From positions 1,801,137 through 1,865,136 of the forward strand of contig NZ_OZ007001.1 in assembly GCF_963931295.1 (NCBI RefSeq): 64,000 nucleotides of DNA, given 5' to 3'. Shown here in pieces: positions 54,778-64,000 of the stretch; position 1 is the stretch's first letter; each line of letters begins with the position of its first letter. The notes beneath the pieces are model-generated. The model searched no databases and was not told the origin of the DNA. It saw only the letters and a list, made by a program, of their open reading frames with translations. The stretch is from an uncultured Mailhella sp. (GTDB lineage: Bacteria; Desulfobacterota; Desulfovibrionia; Desulfovibrionales; Desulfovibrionaceae). The translations under genes and the position numbers were made by a program.

Positions 54778-55700
54778 AACGTGAACGTCTTTTCGTCATG
54801 CCGTCTCCGTTCCGCGACGAGTTCCGCATTCACGGCTTCCGCTTCGGTTCCGGCAAAAAGAGTCTCGCCGTGGTGGGAGCCATGCGCGGCGATGAACTTC
54901 AGCAGCAGTTCGTCTGTTCGCGCCTTGTCCACAAGCTTCAGGATCTGGAAGAGCGCGGCGAACTCATGCCCGGCCATGAGATTCTCGTCATTCCCTCGGC
55001 GAACCCCTTTGCCATGAACATCGGCAAGCGCTTCTGGGCCATGGACAACACCGACATCAACCGGATGTTCCCCGGCTACGCGCTCGGCGAAACCACGCAG
55101 CGCATCGCCTCGGCGCTGTTCGAGCACATTCAGGGCTATGAATTCGGCGTGCAGCTCGCGAGCTACTACCTCGCCGGAGACTTCATTCCCCATGTGCGCA
55201 TGATGCACACCGGCTACGAAAACGTGGAACTCGCTCAGGGCTTCGGTCTGCCCTACACGCTGGTGCGCAATCCTCTGCCCATCGACACCACCACGCTGAA
55301 CTACAACTGGCAGATCTGGGAAACGCAGGCGTTTTCCGTGTACGCCGGACATACCGGCGTCATCGACGTCGCCACCGCCGACGACAGCCTGGCCGCCATT
55401 CTGCGCTTCATGGCGCTGCACGGCATCATCCGCTACCGCTCTCATCCGGGCTACTATTCCCAGGTGGTGCAGGAAGAGGAACTCATCAACGTCAAGGCCT
55501 GCCGGGCGGGCATCATGTACTGCACCTGCCGCCCCGACGACGTGGTGCGGCGTCATCAGCACCTTGCCAGCATTCTTGATCCCTATGACGGCTCCGTGCG
55601 CTGGGAGGTTCGCGCCCCTGCCGACGGCACGGTGTTCTTCATGCAGACGCGTCCGCTGGTGCTGGAAAATTCCATGCTGTTCCGGCTCATCGCAAGCTGA
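54774..55700 (+). CDS. degenerate paralogue of the M14-like hydrolase, zinc ligands lost
   Basis: A 308-residue protein collinear with the preceding gene (GAMRGDELQQQ, IPSANPFAMNIGKR, NTDINRMFPGYALG, ALRFMAL-type core, C-terminal beta cap ending RPLVLENSMLFRL). The zinc-ligand His39 is replaced by Arg38, the DIHSS His126 by Ala129 (QLASY), and the catalytic Glu188 region by SVYAG (Tyr190); only the DEL glutamate survives. It is thus a likely pseudoenzyme, perhaps a regulatory or heterodimer partner. The frame is intact, with normal codon use and a 4-nt overlap with the active copy. Confidence 0.85.
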   Translation: MKRERLFVMPSPFRDEFRIHGFRFGSGKKSLAVVGAMRGDELQQQFVCSRLVHKLQDLEERGELMPGHEILVIPSANPFAMNIGKRFWAMDNTDINRMFPGYALGETTQRIASALFEHIQGYEFGVQLASYYLAGDFIPHVRMMHTGYENVELAQGFGLPYTLVRNPLPIDTTTLNYNWQIWETQAFSVYAGHTGVIDVATADDSLAAILRFMALHGIIRYRSHPGYYSQVVQEEELINVKACRAGIMYCTCRPDDVVRRHQHLASILDPYDGSVRWEVRAPADGTVFFMQTRPLVLENSMLFRLIAS

Positions 55701-55721
55701 ACGAGATTGCAGAGGCATTCT

Positions 55722-55753
55722 GGCCGGCGTCTTCGACGCCGGCCTTTGCGTTT
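55722..55753 (+). terminator. terminator of the ATP-grasp operon
   Basis: A perfect 10-bp stem, GGCCGGCGTC/GACGCCGGCC, with a 3-nt loop, then TTTGCGTTT. Confidence 0.8.
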
Positions 55754-55870
55754 AAATGCCTCGCCCTCGGGCGGGAAATTTTTGTGCCGGTCTGTTGCGT
55801 CGCCGAAGCTGCGGGCCCGGGGCCTTCCGACGCTCGCAGGGCGCGGCGGAGCAGAAGGGATCGACGCACG

Positions 55871-55901
55871 AAAAAGGGCGCGCCCGATCGGGCGCGCCCT
55901 T
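55871..55901 (-). terminator. terminator of tgt
   Basis: A near-perfect palindrome, AAGGGCGCGCCCGA with its complement, followed leftward by five T. Confidence 0.9.
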
Positions 55902-55937
55902 GCTGTGCCGACGGCGTCGGCAAAAACGGCGGATGAA

Positions 55938-57086
55938 TTAAAGTTCCGGCGCGTCGAAGAGCGCGTCCTCTTCGGGGTATTTGGCCTCGTATTCCGCCTT
56001 GAAAGCGGCGTATCTGCCTTCGAGAATGGCCTTTCTTGCGCCTCGCACCATGTTGAGGAAGTAGGTGAGATTGTGCAGGGAATTGAGGCGGAAGGCGAGC
56101 AGTTCCTGACTGACGTACAGGTGGCGCAGGTAGGCCTTGCTGAACGTGCGGCAGGTGTAGCAGTTGCATTTCGGATCGAGGGGGCTGTCGTCTTCGGCAT
56201 ACTGGAGGCGCTTGATGTTGATCTTGCCTTCCGAGGTGTAGAGCGTGCCGTTGCGGGCGTTGCGGGTGGGCAGCACGCAGTCGAACATGTCCACGCCTGC
56301 CTCTATGCCGTGCAGAATGTCCAGCGGCGTGCCCACGCCCATGAGATAGCGCGGCTTGTCCTGCGGCAGCACGGGGTTGAGCACGCGCAGATTCTTCATC
56401 ATGAGATTCTTGGGTTCGCCCACGGCCAGGCCGCCGATGGCGTAGCCCTCGAATCCGATGTTCATGAGTTGCCTTGCCGAGGCTTCGCGAAGCTCGGGGA
56501 AGGTGCAGCCCTGCACGATGCCGAAGAGAAGATTGCCCGCGCTTCCCGCCGGATAGGCGTCGCGGCAGCGCTGCGCCCATTCGGTGGTGCGCTTTACGGC
56601 CTTTTCGGCTTCTTCATGGGAGGCTCCGTAACCGAGGCACACGTCGAGCGGCATCATGATGTCGGAATTGAGATTGCGCTGGATGGAAATGACCTTTTCC
56701 GGCGTGAACATGTGTTTGGAGCCGTCGATGTGCGAGCGGAATTCCACGCCGTCGGGCTTCATCTTGTTCAGCTTGCTCAGGCTGAAGGCCTGAAAGCCGC
56801 CGCTGTCCGTGAGGATGGGCTTGTTCCAGCGGATGAATTCGTGCAGACCGCCGCGCCGGGCCACGAGTTCGTCGCCGGGGCGCAGGTACAGATGATAGGT
56901 GTTGCCGAGAATGATCTGCGCGCCGATGGCGTCGAGATCGTCGGGAGCGAGGGCCTTTACGCTGCCCACCGTGCCCACGGGCATGAAGATGGGCGTTTCG
57001 ATGACGCCGTGCGCGGTATGGAGAAGGCCGGCGCGGGCGTTGCCGTCCTTGCCCAGGAGCTCAAAGGTGCCGGGGGCTTTGTCCAT
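55938..57086 (-). CDS. tgt: queuine tRNA-ribosyltransferase
   Basis: A 382-residue tRNA-guanine transglycosylase that inserts preQ1 at G34 of GUN anticodons. The catalytic regions are [13 protein letters not shown] and [13 protein letters not shown] (with [11 protein letters not shown] near the start). The zinc site is [17 protein letters not shown] (three Cys and a His). Length is family-typical. It is 18 bp downstream of the rhomboid gene stop, probably co-transcribed. Confidence 0.97.
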   Translation of the reverse strand: MDKAPGTFELLGKDGNARAGLLHTAHGVIETPIFMPVGTVGSVKALAPDDLDAIGAQIILGNTYHLYLRPGDELVARRGGLHEFIRWNKPILTDSGGFQAFSLSKLNKMKPDGVEFRSHIDGSKHMFTPEKVISIQRNLNSDIMMPLDVCLGYGASHEEAEKAVKRTTEWAQRCRDAYPAGSAGNLLFGIVQGCTFPELREASARQLMNIGFEGYAIGGLAVGEPKNLMMKNLRVLNPVLPQDKPRYLMGVGTPLDILHGIEAGVDMFDCVLPTRNARNGTLYTSEGKINIKRLQYAEDDSPLDPKCNCYTCRTFSKAYLRHLYVSQELLAFRLNSLHNLTYFLNMVRGARKAILEGRYAAFKAEYEAKYPEEDALFDAPEL

Positions 57087-57104
57087 GAATGCCTCGATAG
57101 GATG

Positions 57105-58100
57105 TTAGAGTGCGAGATCCCAGCACAGCAGGAGGACGAGTGGCGCGGCGCAGCCGAGCGCAAATTCCAGCGGGCGGGGGAGGGCGTTATGATGCCGCAA
57201 GGCGAAGCTGACGGCAAGGCCGATGAGAAAGCCGGAAAGAAGGCCGAAAATATGCGCGGAGTAGTCCACGTTCTTGCCTTCCGCGCCGAGCATGGCCAGA
57301 AAGGCGAGGGCCGCGGCCACGGGCAGCGCCAGCCTGCGGAAGCCCCGCATGTGTGCGGGCGAGCGCACCACGATGTCGGCGCAGAGCAGGCCCACCATGC
57401 CGAACATGGCCGTGGAGAAGCCGAGGCTGGAATAGCCCGGATCGCGGTAGCACACGTTCATGGCGTTGCCCAGCATGCCGGCGGCGAGGGTTGAGGCGAG
57501 CGTGAGTCCGAGACCGAGACGCTGCGCGAGCAGAATGAGGAAGGGCGTGCCGAAGATGACGTTGCTGAAAAGGTGAAGCGTGTCGGCGTGGAGCGTGAGC
57601 GCGGTGGCTGTGCGCCACCATTCTCCGGCGCGTACTTCGGTGACGTTGAGCTTGCCGCAGCGCACCCAGTATTCCGGATCGGGCAGATGCTCGAAGGGCA
57701 GGGGCCACCAGCCCATGTAAAGCCCGTACCAGAAGACGAGAAAGAGCATGACGAGCATGGACCAGTGCGCGTTTCGGCGCAGGGGCACGGGCGGAGGCGG
57801 GGGCGTTTTTTCCGATTCCAGGGCGGCAAGCTCGCTTCGCGCCACGTCTTCAAACATGGCCGGAACAAAGGCCCGCGTCTGGGAGCCGTGCCCGGTGACG
57901 ATATAGGGAATGTTCTTGGAGTCGAGCACGAGGCGCAGCAGTTCCATCTGCCGCGTGCCGAGGGCGGGGAGCGAGCGGCCCATGTGTCCCGGCCCGCGGA
58001 AGTCCACCACTCTCCAGCCTTCCGGCGCGCGCAGGGAACGACGCCACATGGAAACGTGGCTTTTCGGACGATGACGAAAGGCGGCTCGAAGATCGCTCAT
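57105..58100 (-). CDS. rhomboid-family intramembrane serine protease with N-terminal cytoplasmic domain
   Basis: A 331-residue protein. The first 105 residues are a soluble domain (RVVDFRGPGHMGRSLPALG, NIPYIVTGHG) and a proline run. Six to seven membrane helices follow. HLFSNVIFG carries the oxyanion/HxxxN region, GFSTAMFGM the catalytic Ser (GxSxxxxG) and DYSAHIFGLLSGFLIG the catalytic His. It cuts membrane proteins; the substrate is unknown. The N-terminal domain could bind a ligand or partner. Confidence 0.9.
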   Translation of the reverse strand: MSDLRAAFRHRPKSHVSMWRRSLRAPEGWRVVDFRGPGHMGRSLPALGTRQMELLRLVLDSKNIPYIVTGHGSQTRAFVPAMFEDVARSELAALESEKTPPPPPVPLRRNAHWSMLVMLFLVFWYGLYMGWWPLPFEHLPDPEYWVRCGKLNVTEVRAGEWWRTATALTLHADTLHLFSNVIFGTPFLILLAQRLGLGLTLASTLAAGMLGNAMNVCYRDPGYSSLGFSTAMFGMVGLLCADIVVRSPAHMRGFRRLALPVAAALAFLAMLGAEGKNVDYSAHIFGLLSGFLIGLAVSFALRHHNALPRPLEFALGCAAPLVLLLCWDLAL

Positions 58101-58164
58101 GACTCGGACGGCCCGAAGATCGCGGCGCAGGCGGCGCGGCGGAAAAGTGCGGGGGAATTATTAA

Positions 58165-58196
58165 TCAAAAAAAGGCGGAGATGTTATCCCCGCCTT
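58165..58196 (-). terminator. terminator of rpmB
   Basis: Stem AAGGCGG/CCGCCTT with an 11-nt loop, then seven T read leftward. Confidence 0.88.
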
Positions 58197-58217
58197 AGGA
58201 AAGATCGGCAAACCTGA

Positions 58218-58430
58218 TTATTCGGCGTCATTCTTGACGACGGGCTTCACCACGGCGCCGGAACGGAGGCAGCGGGTGCACACGTTGATGGTGCGCACGG
58301 TGCCGTCGGCTTCCTGATGGCGGACAGCCTGCAGGTTGGGGTTGAAGCGACGCTTGGTCTTGATATTGGAATGGCTCACAAGGTTGCCCACCTGAGCTTT
58401 CTTGCCGCAGATTTCACACTGTTTACCCAT
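58218..58430 (-). CDS. rpmB: 50S ribosomal protein L28, zinc-binding form
   Basis: A 70-residue L28. The first Cys pair is in [14 protein letters not shown] and the second in [12 protein letters not shown], so it is the C+ (zinc) type. [16 protein letters not shown] is the conserved rRNA-binding core. ATG 58430 follows GGAGGA at 7 nt; a longer in-frame extension is not homologous. Confidence 0.97.
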   Translation of the reverse strand: MGKQCEICGKKAQVGNLVSHSNIKTKRRFNPNLQAVRHQEADGTVRTINVCTRCLRSGAVVKPVVKNDAE

Positions 58431-58438
58431 GGTATATC

Positions 58439-58732
58439 CTCCATAAAAAAGCCCGTGTGGGGCGGAATGCTGCTGAAATTCGATACCTTTTGTATCGTAA
58501 GGACTGCTAGCAATAGCCTGAATTTTAAAAAAAGGCAAGTGGAAACGACCGCAAGTTCCGGGCCGGAACGCTTCCGCAGGCCGGAACGTTCCCGCATCTT
58601 TCCGCCGTGAACGCGCAAAACCGCCTGAATTTTCAGAACATTAAAAAATCTCTCCAAGAATTTCGGCGGCCGCCTTCGGAATCAGGCGTTTTCCCCCGAT
58701 CCGCATTCCTCCAAACAAAAGTTTTCGGAAGG
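58439..58732. other. intergenic stretch between rpmB and argF
   Basis: About 290 bp, the first half AT-leaning. Leftward promoter elements for rpmB presumably lie near 58450-58520 (GATACCTTTTGTATC dyad at 58479-58493), but I cannot place a -35/-10 confidently. Confidence 0.4.
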
Positions 58733-58802
58733 AGGATGGGGGCGCGGGGGGAAGGAGGAAAGCCCTTTTTCAAAAGGGGTTCCTCCTTCCCCCGCCCATC
58801 CT
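58733..58802 (-). repeat. long imperfect inverted repeat overlapping the argF stop codon
   Basis: Arms AGGATGGG...GGGGGAAGGAGGAA (58733-58760) and TTCCTCCTTCCCCCGCCC... (58780-58802) pair over more than 25 bp, with a 5-nt insertion in the left arm and an inner CCTTTTT/AAAAGG stem. The right arm includes two bases of the argF stop. It may act as the argF terminator or be a member of a dispersed hairpin family. Confidence 0.75.
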
Positions 58803-59820
58803 AGTCTTCAAAAAAGATGGGCGGCACGTCGGCGAGGGTGGCGACCATGACGGCCTTGATGGTGTGCTTGCGGTTTTCGGCTTCGTCGAAGACGATGGAG
58901 TTTGCGGATTCAAAGACTTCTTCGGTGACTTCGAGGGCGTCGAGGCCGAATTTCTGGTAGATGGACTCGCCCACGGCGGTTTCGCGGTTGTGGTAGGCGG
59001 GCAGGCAGTGCATGAACTTGCAGTTCGGGTTGCCGGTCAGCTCCATGACGCGGGCGTTCACCTGGTAGGGCAGGAGCTTTTCAATGCGTTCCTTCCATAC
59101 TTCGTCGGGCTCGCCCATGGACACCCACACGTCGGTGTAGATGAAGTCGCAGCCCTTCACGCCTTCGGCCACGTTGTCGGTGCGCACGATGGTGGCGCCG
59201 GACTTTTCGGCTTCGGCGAGGCACATGTTGTAGATTTCGTCGCTGGTCTGGAGCGAGACGGGAGCCACGGAGCGGAAGTTCATGCCCATTTTGGCCGCGC
59301 CCATCATGAGGGAGTTGCCCATGTTGTAGCGGGCGTCGCCGAGGTAGGCGAAGGTGATTTCGTTGAGCGGCTTGTCGCTGTGTTCCGTCATGGTGAGGAA
59401 GTCGGCCAGAATCTGCGTGGGATGCGCTTCGTTGGTCAGGCCGTTCCACACGGGCACGGGGGAGAACTCGGCCAGTTTTTCCACGATGTTCTGTCCGTAG
59501 CCGCGGTATTCGATGCCGTCGTACATGCGGGAGAGCACGCGGGCGGTGTCGGCCATGGATTCCTTCTTGCCTATCTGCGAGCCGTCGGAAAGGTAGGTGG
59601 CGTGGGCGCCCTGGTCGTACAGGGAGGTTTCAAAGGCGCAGCGCGTGCGGGTGGACGTTTTTTCAAACACCAGGGCCACGTTCTTGCCCTTGAGGAACTG
59701 CGGTTCCTTTCCTTCCTTGCGGAGTTTCTTGAGGCGGGCGGCGAGGCGGAGCAGGTAGGAGAGCTCTTCCTGGTTGAAGTCCGCGATTTTCAGAAAGTCA
59801 CGATTCTTGAGGTTGGTCAT
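58801..59820 (-). CDS. argF: ornithine carbamoyltransferase
   Basis: A 339-residue enzyme making citrulline from ornithine and carbamoyl phosphate. It has the carbamoyl phosphate loop [27 protein letters not shown], the ornithine region [13 protein letters not shown] and [15 protein letters not shown] with the catalytic Cys. The length suits anabolic ArgF of this subgroup (OTC type close to ArcB/ArgI); catabolic use is not excluded. It lies 24 bp after argA. Confidence 0.95.
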   Translation of the reverse strand: MTNLKNRDFLKIADFNQEELSYLLRLAARLKKLRKEGKEPQFLKGKNVALVFEKTSTRTRCAFETSLYDQGAHATYLSDGSQIGKKESMADTARVLSRMYDGIEYRGYGQNIVEKLAEFSPVPVWNGLTNEAHPTQILADFLTMTEHSDKPLNEITFAYLGDARYNMGNSLMMGAAKMGMNFRSVAPVSLQTSDEIYNMCLAEAEKSGATIVRTDNVAEGVKGCDFIYTDVWVSMGEPDEVWKERIEKLLPYQVNARVMELTGNPNCKFMHCLPAYHNRETAVGESIYQKFGLDALEVTEEVFESANSIVFDEAENRKHTIKAVMVATLADVPPIFFED

Positions 59821-59844
59821 GGCAGGCTCCTGTAAGAACTGGCA

Positions 59845-60399
59845 TCAGAAGTGCAGCATCATGCCGACTTCGTCGCATTTATAAAATTTCGGGCACTTGC
59901 TGCACTCGGCCCACACCACGGGGGAGAGCGTGTCGCGATCCACGGCGGAAAAGCCCAGCGAGGAGAAGAATCCCGGGGCCAGCGTGAAGGTGAACACGTG
60001 CGCCGCGCCGAGCGCGCGCGCGTCTTCAATGAGATCCTGCACGAGCAGGCGGCCTATGCCCTTGTGCTGAAGCTGCGGATGCACGGCCACGGAACGCACT
60101 TCGGCCAGATCTTCCCAGAGCACGTGCAGGCCGCCGCACGCAAGCACGATTTCCTTCTCGCCCGCGTTCACGGTGATGACCCGGTAGTCCTGAATGTTCT
60201 GATACAGGTACAGCGGCCCGCGGGCAAGCATGATGCGCGCCGAGGCAAACTCGTTGATGAGACTGGACATGCCGTCCACGTCCTGAATTTTTGCCTTGCG
60301 GCTGGCGAGCGTTGCCGGCAGCGAAATGCCGCTGATGTCCGGCAGCATGGACTGCTCGCCGGAAACGGCCGCCTGCGGAGCGGAAGCGAAACGATGCAT
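59845..60399 (-). CDS. argA: N-acetylglutamate synthase, short GNAT form
   Basis: A 184-residue acetyltransferase of the short NAGS class. It has AEVRSVAVHPQLQHKGIGRLLVQ for acetyl-CoA, VFTFTLAPGFFSSLGF, and the class-specific tail WAECSKCPKFYKCDEVGMML with four cysteines. It would make N-acetylglutamate, the first step of arginine synthesis, consistent with argF immediately downstream. ATG 60399 follows GAGGGGGGA; homologues start near residue 35, so the first 35 residues (MHRFASAPQ...) may be extra or a mis-start, with ATG about 60345 as an alternative. Confidence 0.88.
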   Translation of the reverse strand: MHRFASAPQAAVSGEQSMLPDISGISLPATLASRKAKIQDVDGMSSLINEFASARIMLARGPLYLYQNIQDYRVITVNAGEKEIVLACGGLHVLWEDLAEVRSVAVHPQLQHKGIGRLLVQDLIEDARALGAAHVFTFTLAPGFFSSLGFSAVDRDTLSPVVWAECSKCPKFYKCDEVGMMLHF

Positions 60400-60516
60400 G
60401 GGATTCCCCCCTCGGAAATAAAGATGAGTCAGAAAAAATATCCCCCTTGCCCCGGCTTTGCAAGGGCTTGGAAGGCTCCCGAATGTTTTTCCCGAAAGGA
60501 GAACCTCAGAAAGCAT

Positions 60517-60545
60517 TTGCGCGCCGGGGCGTATTCTGCTATGCT
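60517..60545 (+). promoter_or_regulatory. candidate sigma-70 promoter of gapA
   Basis: TTGCGC (60517-60522), 17-nt spacer and TATGCT (60540-60545), about 145 bp upstream of the gapA ATG. Confidence 0.55.
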
Positions 60546-60690
60546 CACTCCCGCTCTTGTGATTTTTTAAACACGGTGGCAGAATTCTCCCCGACGCCGG
60601 ACGGAAAAGGCTGATCCGTCCGCAGACATCGGCGTCATGCCATGAGACGTTCACCGAAAGTCCCGGTCTGCCGGGCAAAGGAAAGGAATT

Positions 60691-61737
60691 ATGAAAAAGG
60701 TTAGAGTTGCAATCAACGGCTTTGGCCGCATCGGTCGTCAGGTCTTCCGCGCCATGTACGGCAAGTACGCCGACAGCGCCGAAATCGTGGCCATCAACGA
60801 CCTGATGGACGCCAACACCAATTTCCATCTGCTCCAGCACGACACCTCCTACGGTCCTTCCGCCTTCACCTGCGAAGTGGCTCCCGAAAAGACCTCCGTG
60901 GGCGGCGTGGACTGCACCATGGTCAAGGTCGGCGACTGGAATGTGGCCTGCCTCGCCGAACGTGATCCCAACAACCTGCCCTGGAAGGCTCTCGACGTGG
61001 ACGTGGTGGTGGAATCCACCGGCATCTTCCGCACCGCTCCTCAGGCCGGCGTGCATCTGGAACGCGGCGCCAAGAAGGTCATCATTTCCGCTCCCGCCAA
61101 GCAGCCCGATCTCACCGTGGTCATGGGCGTGAACCAGGACATGTACGACCCCGCCAAGCACAACATTCTGTCCAACGCCTCCTGCACCACCAACTGCCTC
61201 GCTCCCGTGGCCAAGGTCATGCATGAGGAATTCGGCCTCAAGCTCGGCAGCATGGTCACCGTGCATTCCTACACCAACGACCAGCGCATCCTCGACCTGC
61301 CTCACAAGGATCTGCGTCGCGCCCGCGCCGCCGCTCTGAACATCATTCCCACCAGCACCGGTGCCGCCAAGGCCGTGGCCGAAGTGATCCCCGCCCTCAA
61401 GGGCCGCTTCTCCGGCTACGCTCTGCGCGTGCCCACCCCCACCGTCTCCATCGTGGACTTCACCGCCATTCTTGAAAAGTCCACCGACGCCGAAACCCTG
61501 GTGAACGCCTTCCGCGCCGCCGCCGAAGGCTCTCTCAAGGGCATTCTCGGCGTGAACGATCTGCCCCTCGTCTCCATGGACTTCAAGGGCGACTCCCGTT
61601 CCTCCATCGTGGAATCCGAATACTGCACCGTGCAGGACGGCAACCTCGCCAAGGTGGTGAGCTGGTACGACAACGAATGGGCCTACTCCGTCCGCGTGAC
61701 CGACCTCATTCACTACATGCAGTCCAAGGGCTTCTAA
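60691..61737 (+). CDS. gapA: glyceraldehyde-3-phosphate dehydrogenase, type I
   Basis: A 348-residue glycolytic dehydrogenase. NAD-binding [15 protein letters not shown] is at the start, the catalytic Cys in [12 protein letters not shown], the phosphate sites in [10 protein letters not shown] and STGAAKAV, and [15 protein letters not shown] near the C-terminus. AAGGAAAGGAA precedes ATG. Strong codon bias indicates high expression. It stands alone between promoter and terminator. Confidence 0.98.
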   Translation: MKKVRVAINGFGRIGRQVFRAMYGKYADSAEIVAINDLMDANTNFHLLQHDTSYGPSAFTCEVAPEKTSVGGVDCTMVKVGDWNVACLAERDPNNLPWKALDVDVVVESTGIFRTAPQAGVHLERGAKKVIISAPAKQPDLTVVMGVNQDMYDPAKHNILSNASCTTNCLAPVAKVMHEEFGLKLGSMVTVHSYTNDQRILDLPHKDLRRARAAALNIIPTSTGAAKAVAEVIPALKGRFSGYALRVPTPTVSIVDFTAILEKSTDAETLVNAFRAAAEGSLKGILGVNDLPLVSMDFKGDSRSSIVESEYCTVQDGNLAKVVSWYDNEWAYSVRVTDLIHYMQSKGF

Positions 61738-61800
61738 GCCGGGCTCCGCTTTCGCGGAACCTCGGACGCGCGTTGTAAGATACAACCGGCAAACAGACAG

Positions 61801-61833
61801 GCCGCCGCTCCCAAAAGGGGCGGCGGCCTTTTT
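61801..61833 (+). terminator. terminator of gapA
   Basis: Stem GCCGCCGCTCC/GGGGCGGCGGC with loop CAAAA, then TTTTT. Confidence 0.93.
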
Positions 61834-61840
61834 CAGACTC

Positions 61841-61869
61841 TTGCCTAGAAGCGCGGCTCGGAGCATACT
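61841..61869 (+). promoter_or_regulatory. promoter whose start site coincides with the channel ATG
   Basis: TTGCCT (61841-61846), 17-nt spacer and CATACT (61864-61869). Transcription would begin at about 61876, exactly the ATG of the K+ channel, so a leaderless message is predicted. There is no Shine-Dalgarno upstream of that ATG. Confidence 0.5.
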
Positions 61870-61875
61870 GCCCCC

Positions 61876-63660
<1,785 letters not shown>

Positions 63661-63699
63661 TCGCCGGGATGCCGAAAACGCGCCGACAGAAGCTCGTTT

Positions 63700-63736
63700 C
63701 CGGAGGCGTGCTCGGGGAAGCCTCCGGCGTTTTTTG
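63700..63736 (+). terminator. terminator of the channel gene
   Basis: An 8-bp stem, CCGGAGGC/GCCTCCGG, with a 12-nt loop, then CG and six T. Confidence 0.88.
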
Positions 63737-63852
63737 GGAAATTTTTCCGTCGGGGAGCTTCGAGAGCATCTTCGGCAGGGCATTTAGCGGTGTTTTTTCC
63801 GTTTTTTTGCCGGACGGGGCAAAGTCGCAAAAATTTTTTTGAAAAAATGTGG

Positions 63853-63888
63853 AAAAGGGCTCGGAAGACATTGTTTCCGGGCCCTTTT
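63853..63888. terminator. bidirectional terminator near the window end
   Basis: AAAAGGGCTCGGAA with TTCCGGGCCCTTTT, one G-U pair and T-runs on both strands. The last 100 bp are AT-rich and end with TTGACT, possibly the -35 of a gene beyond the window; no ORF is seen in 63737-64000. Confidence 0.8.
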
Positions 63889-64000
63889 TCGTGCGGAACA
63901 TGCGGATTTAACTGCGCATGATCCTTAAGAAAAAATGAATTCTCCGTTTTTTGGCGCACACGCGGGAAAAAATGAAAATTTTTCAAAAAAAACTTGACTG

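Overview
The window is about 60% GC and reads as chromosomal DNA of an anaerobic sulfite/sulfate-reducing bacterium of the Desulfovibrionaceae type (Desulfovibrio, Bilophila or Mailhella relatives). This is an inference from content: a glycyl-radical isethionate sulfite-lyase with its activase and TRAP transporter, a CoA-disulfide/persulfide reductase with a rhodanese tail, a TauE-type exporter, a short-form N-acetylglutamate synthase and a zinc-type ribosomal protein L28. I see no phage, insertion sequence or CRISPR array. Genes are dense, commonly joined by ATGA/TGATG overlaps, and most transcription units end in strong hairpin terminators.

Region 1 (1-18 kb). Leftward galE, a WaaA-like Kdo transferase and a CoA-disulfide reductase are followed by a 1-kb AT-rich regulatory region. 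It carries a near-perfect sigma-54 promoter and, upstream, three copies of an ATGCA-N4-TGCAT dyad. The promoter drives dctP, a fused dctQM, islA, islB and an unusual amidohydrolase; a PAS/AAA+/Fis sigma-54 activator follows. Every published IslA active-site residue that I recall is present at a constant offset of 7. Isethionate would be imported and cleaved to acetaldehyde and sulfite. A DMT transporter, a TauE/SafE exporter and a class V aminotransferase complete the region.

Region 2 (18-38 kb) is mostly housekeeping: RlmI-like methyltransferase, dgkA, a short darP, tRNA-Ala(GGC), a B3/B4 protein, mgtE, tatB-tatC-hisB-lipoprotein-hisA, a MATE exporter, guaB-guaA, acetyltransferases and der. 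Two oddities stand out. The mgtE leader holds three short ORFs, each with a Shine-Dalgarno, plus mutually exclusive RNA pairings. A DUF1269-like protein carries three copies of a Cys-bounded 21-residue repeat at its C-terminus.

Region 3 (38-46 kb) has a PaaK-type CoA ligase, then ridA, a dicarboxylate/amino-acid symporter, an Asp/Glu-racemase-family protein, a PLP lyase of the D-cysteine desulfhydrase/cysteate sulfo-lyase family and a GntR/FCD regulator. I infer a cassette for cysteine- or, more interestingly, cysteate-type substrates, which would be a second sulfite source beside isethionate.

Region 4 (46-64 kb) has purB, fmdB, a 36-residue basic protein, a thioesterase and a single protein joining an RluD-type pseudouridine synthase to dephospho-CoA kinase. 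Next is a five-gene operon behind a second sigma-54-type promoter: circularly permuted ATP-grasp, alpha-E, transglutaminase-like, a zinc carboxypeptidase/aspartoacylase-like protein and a paralogue of it that has lost its zinc ligands. This looks like a peptide-ligation/trimming system and is the best candidate for undescribed biology. The window closes with tgt, a rhomboid protease, rpmB, argA-argF, gapA and a two-RCK potassium channel that may be translated from a leaderless mRNA.
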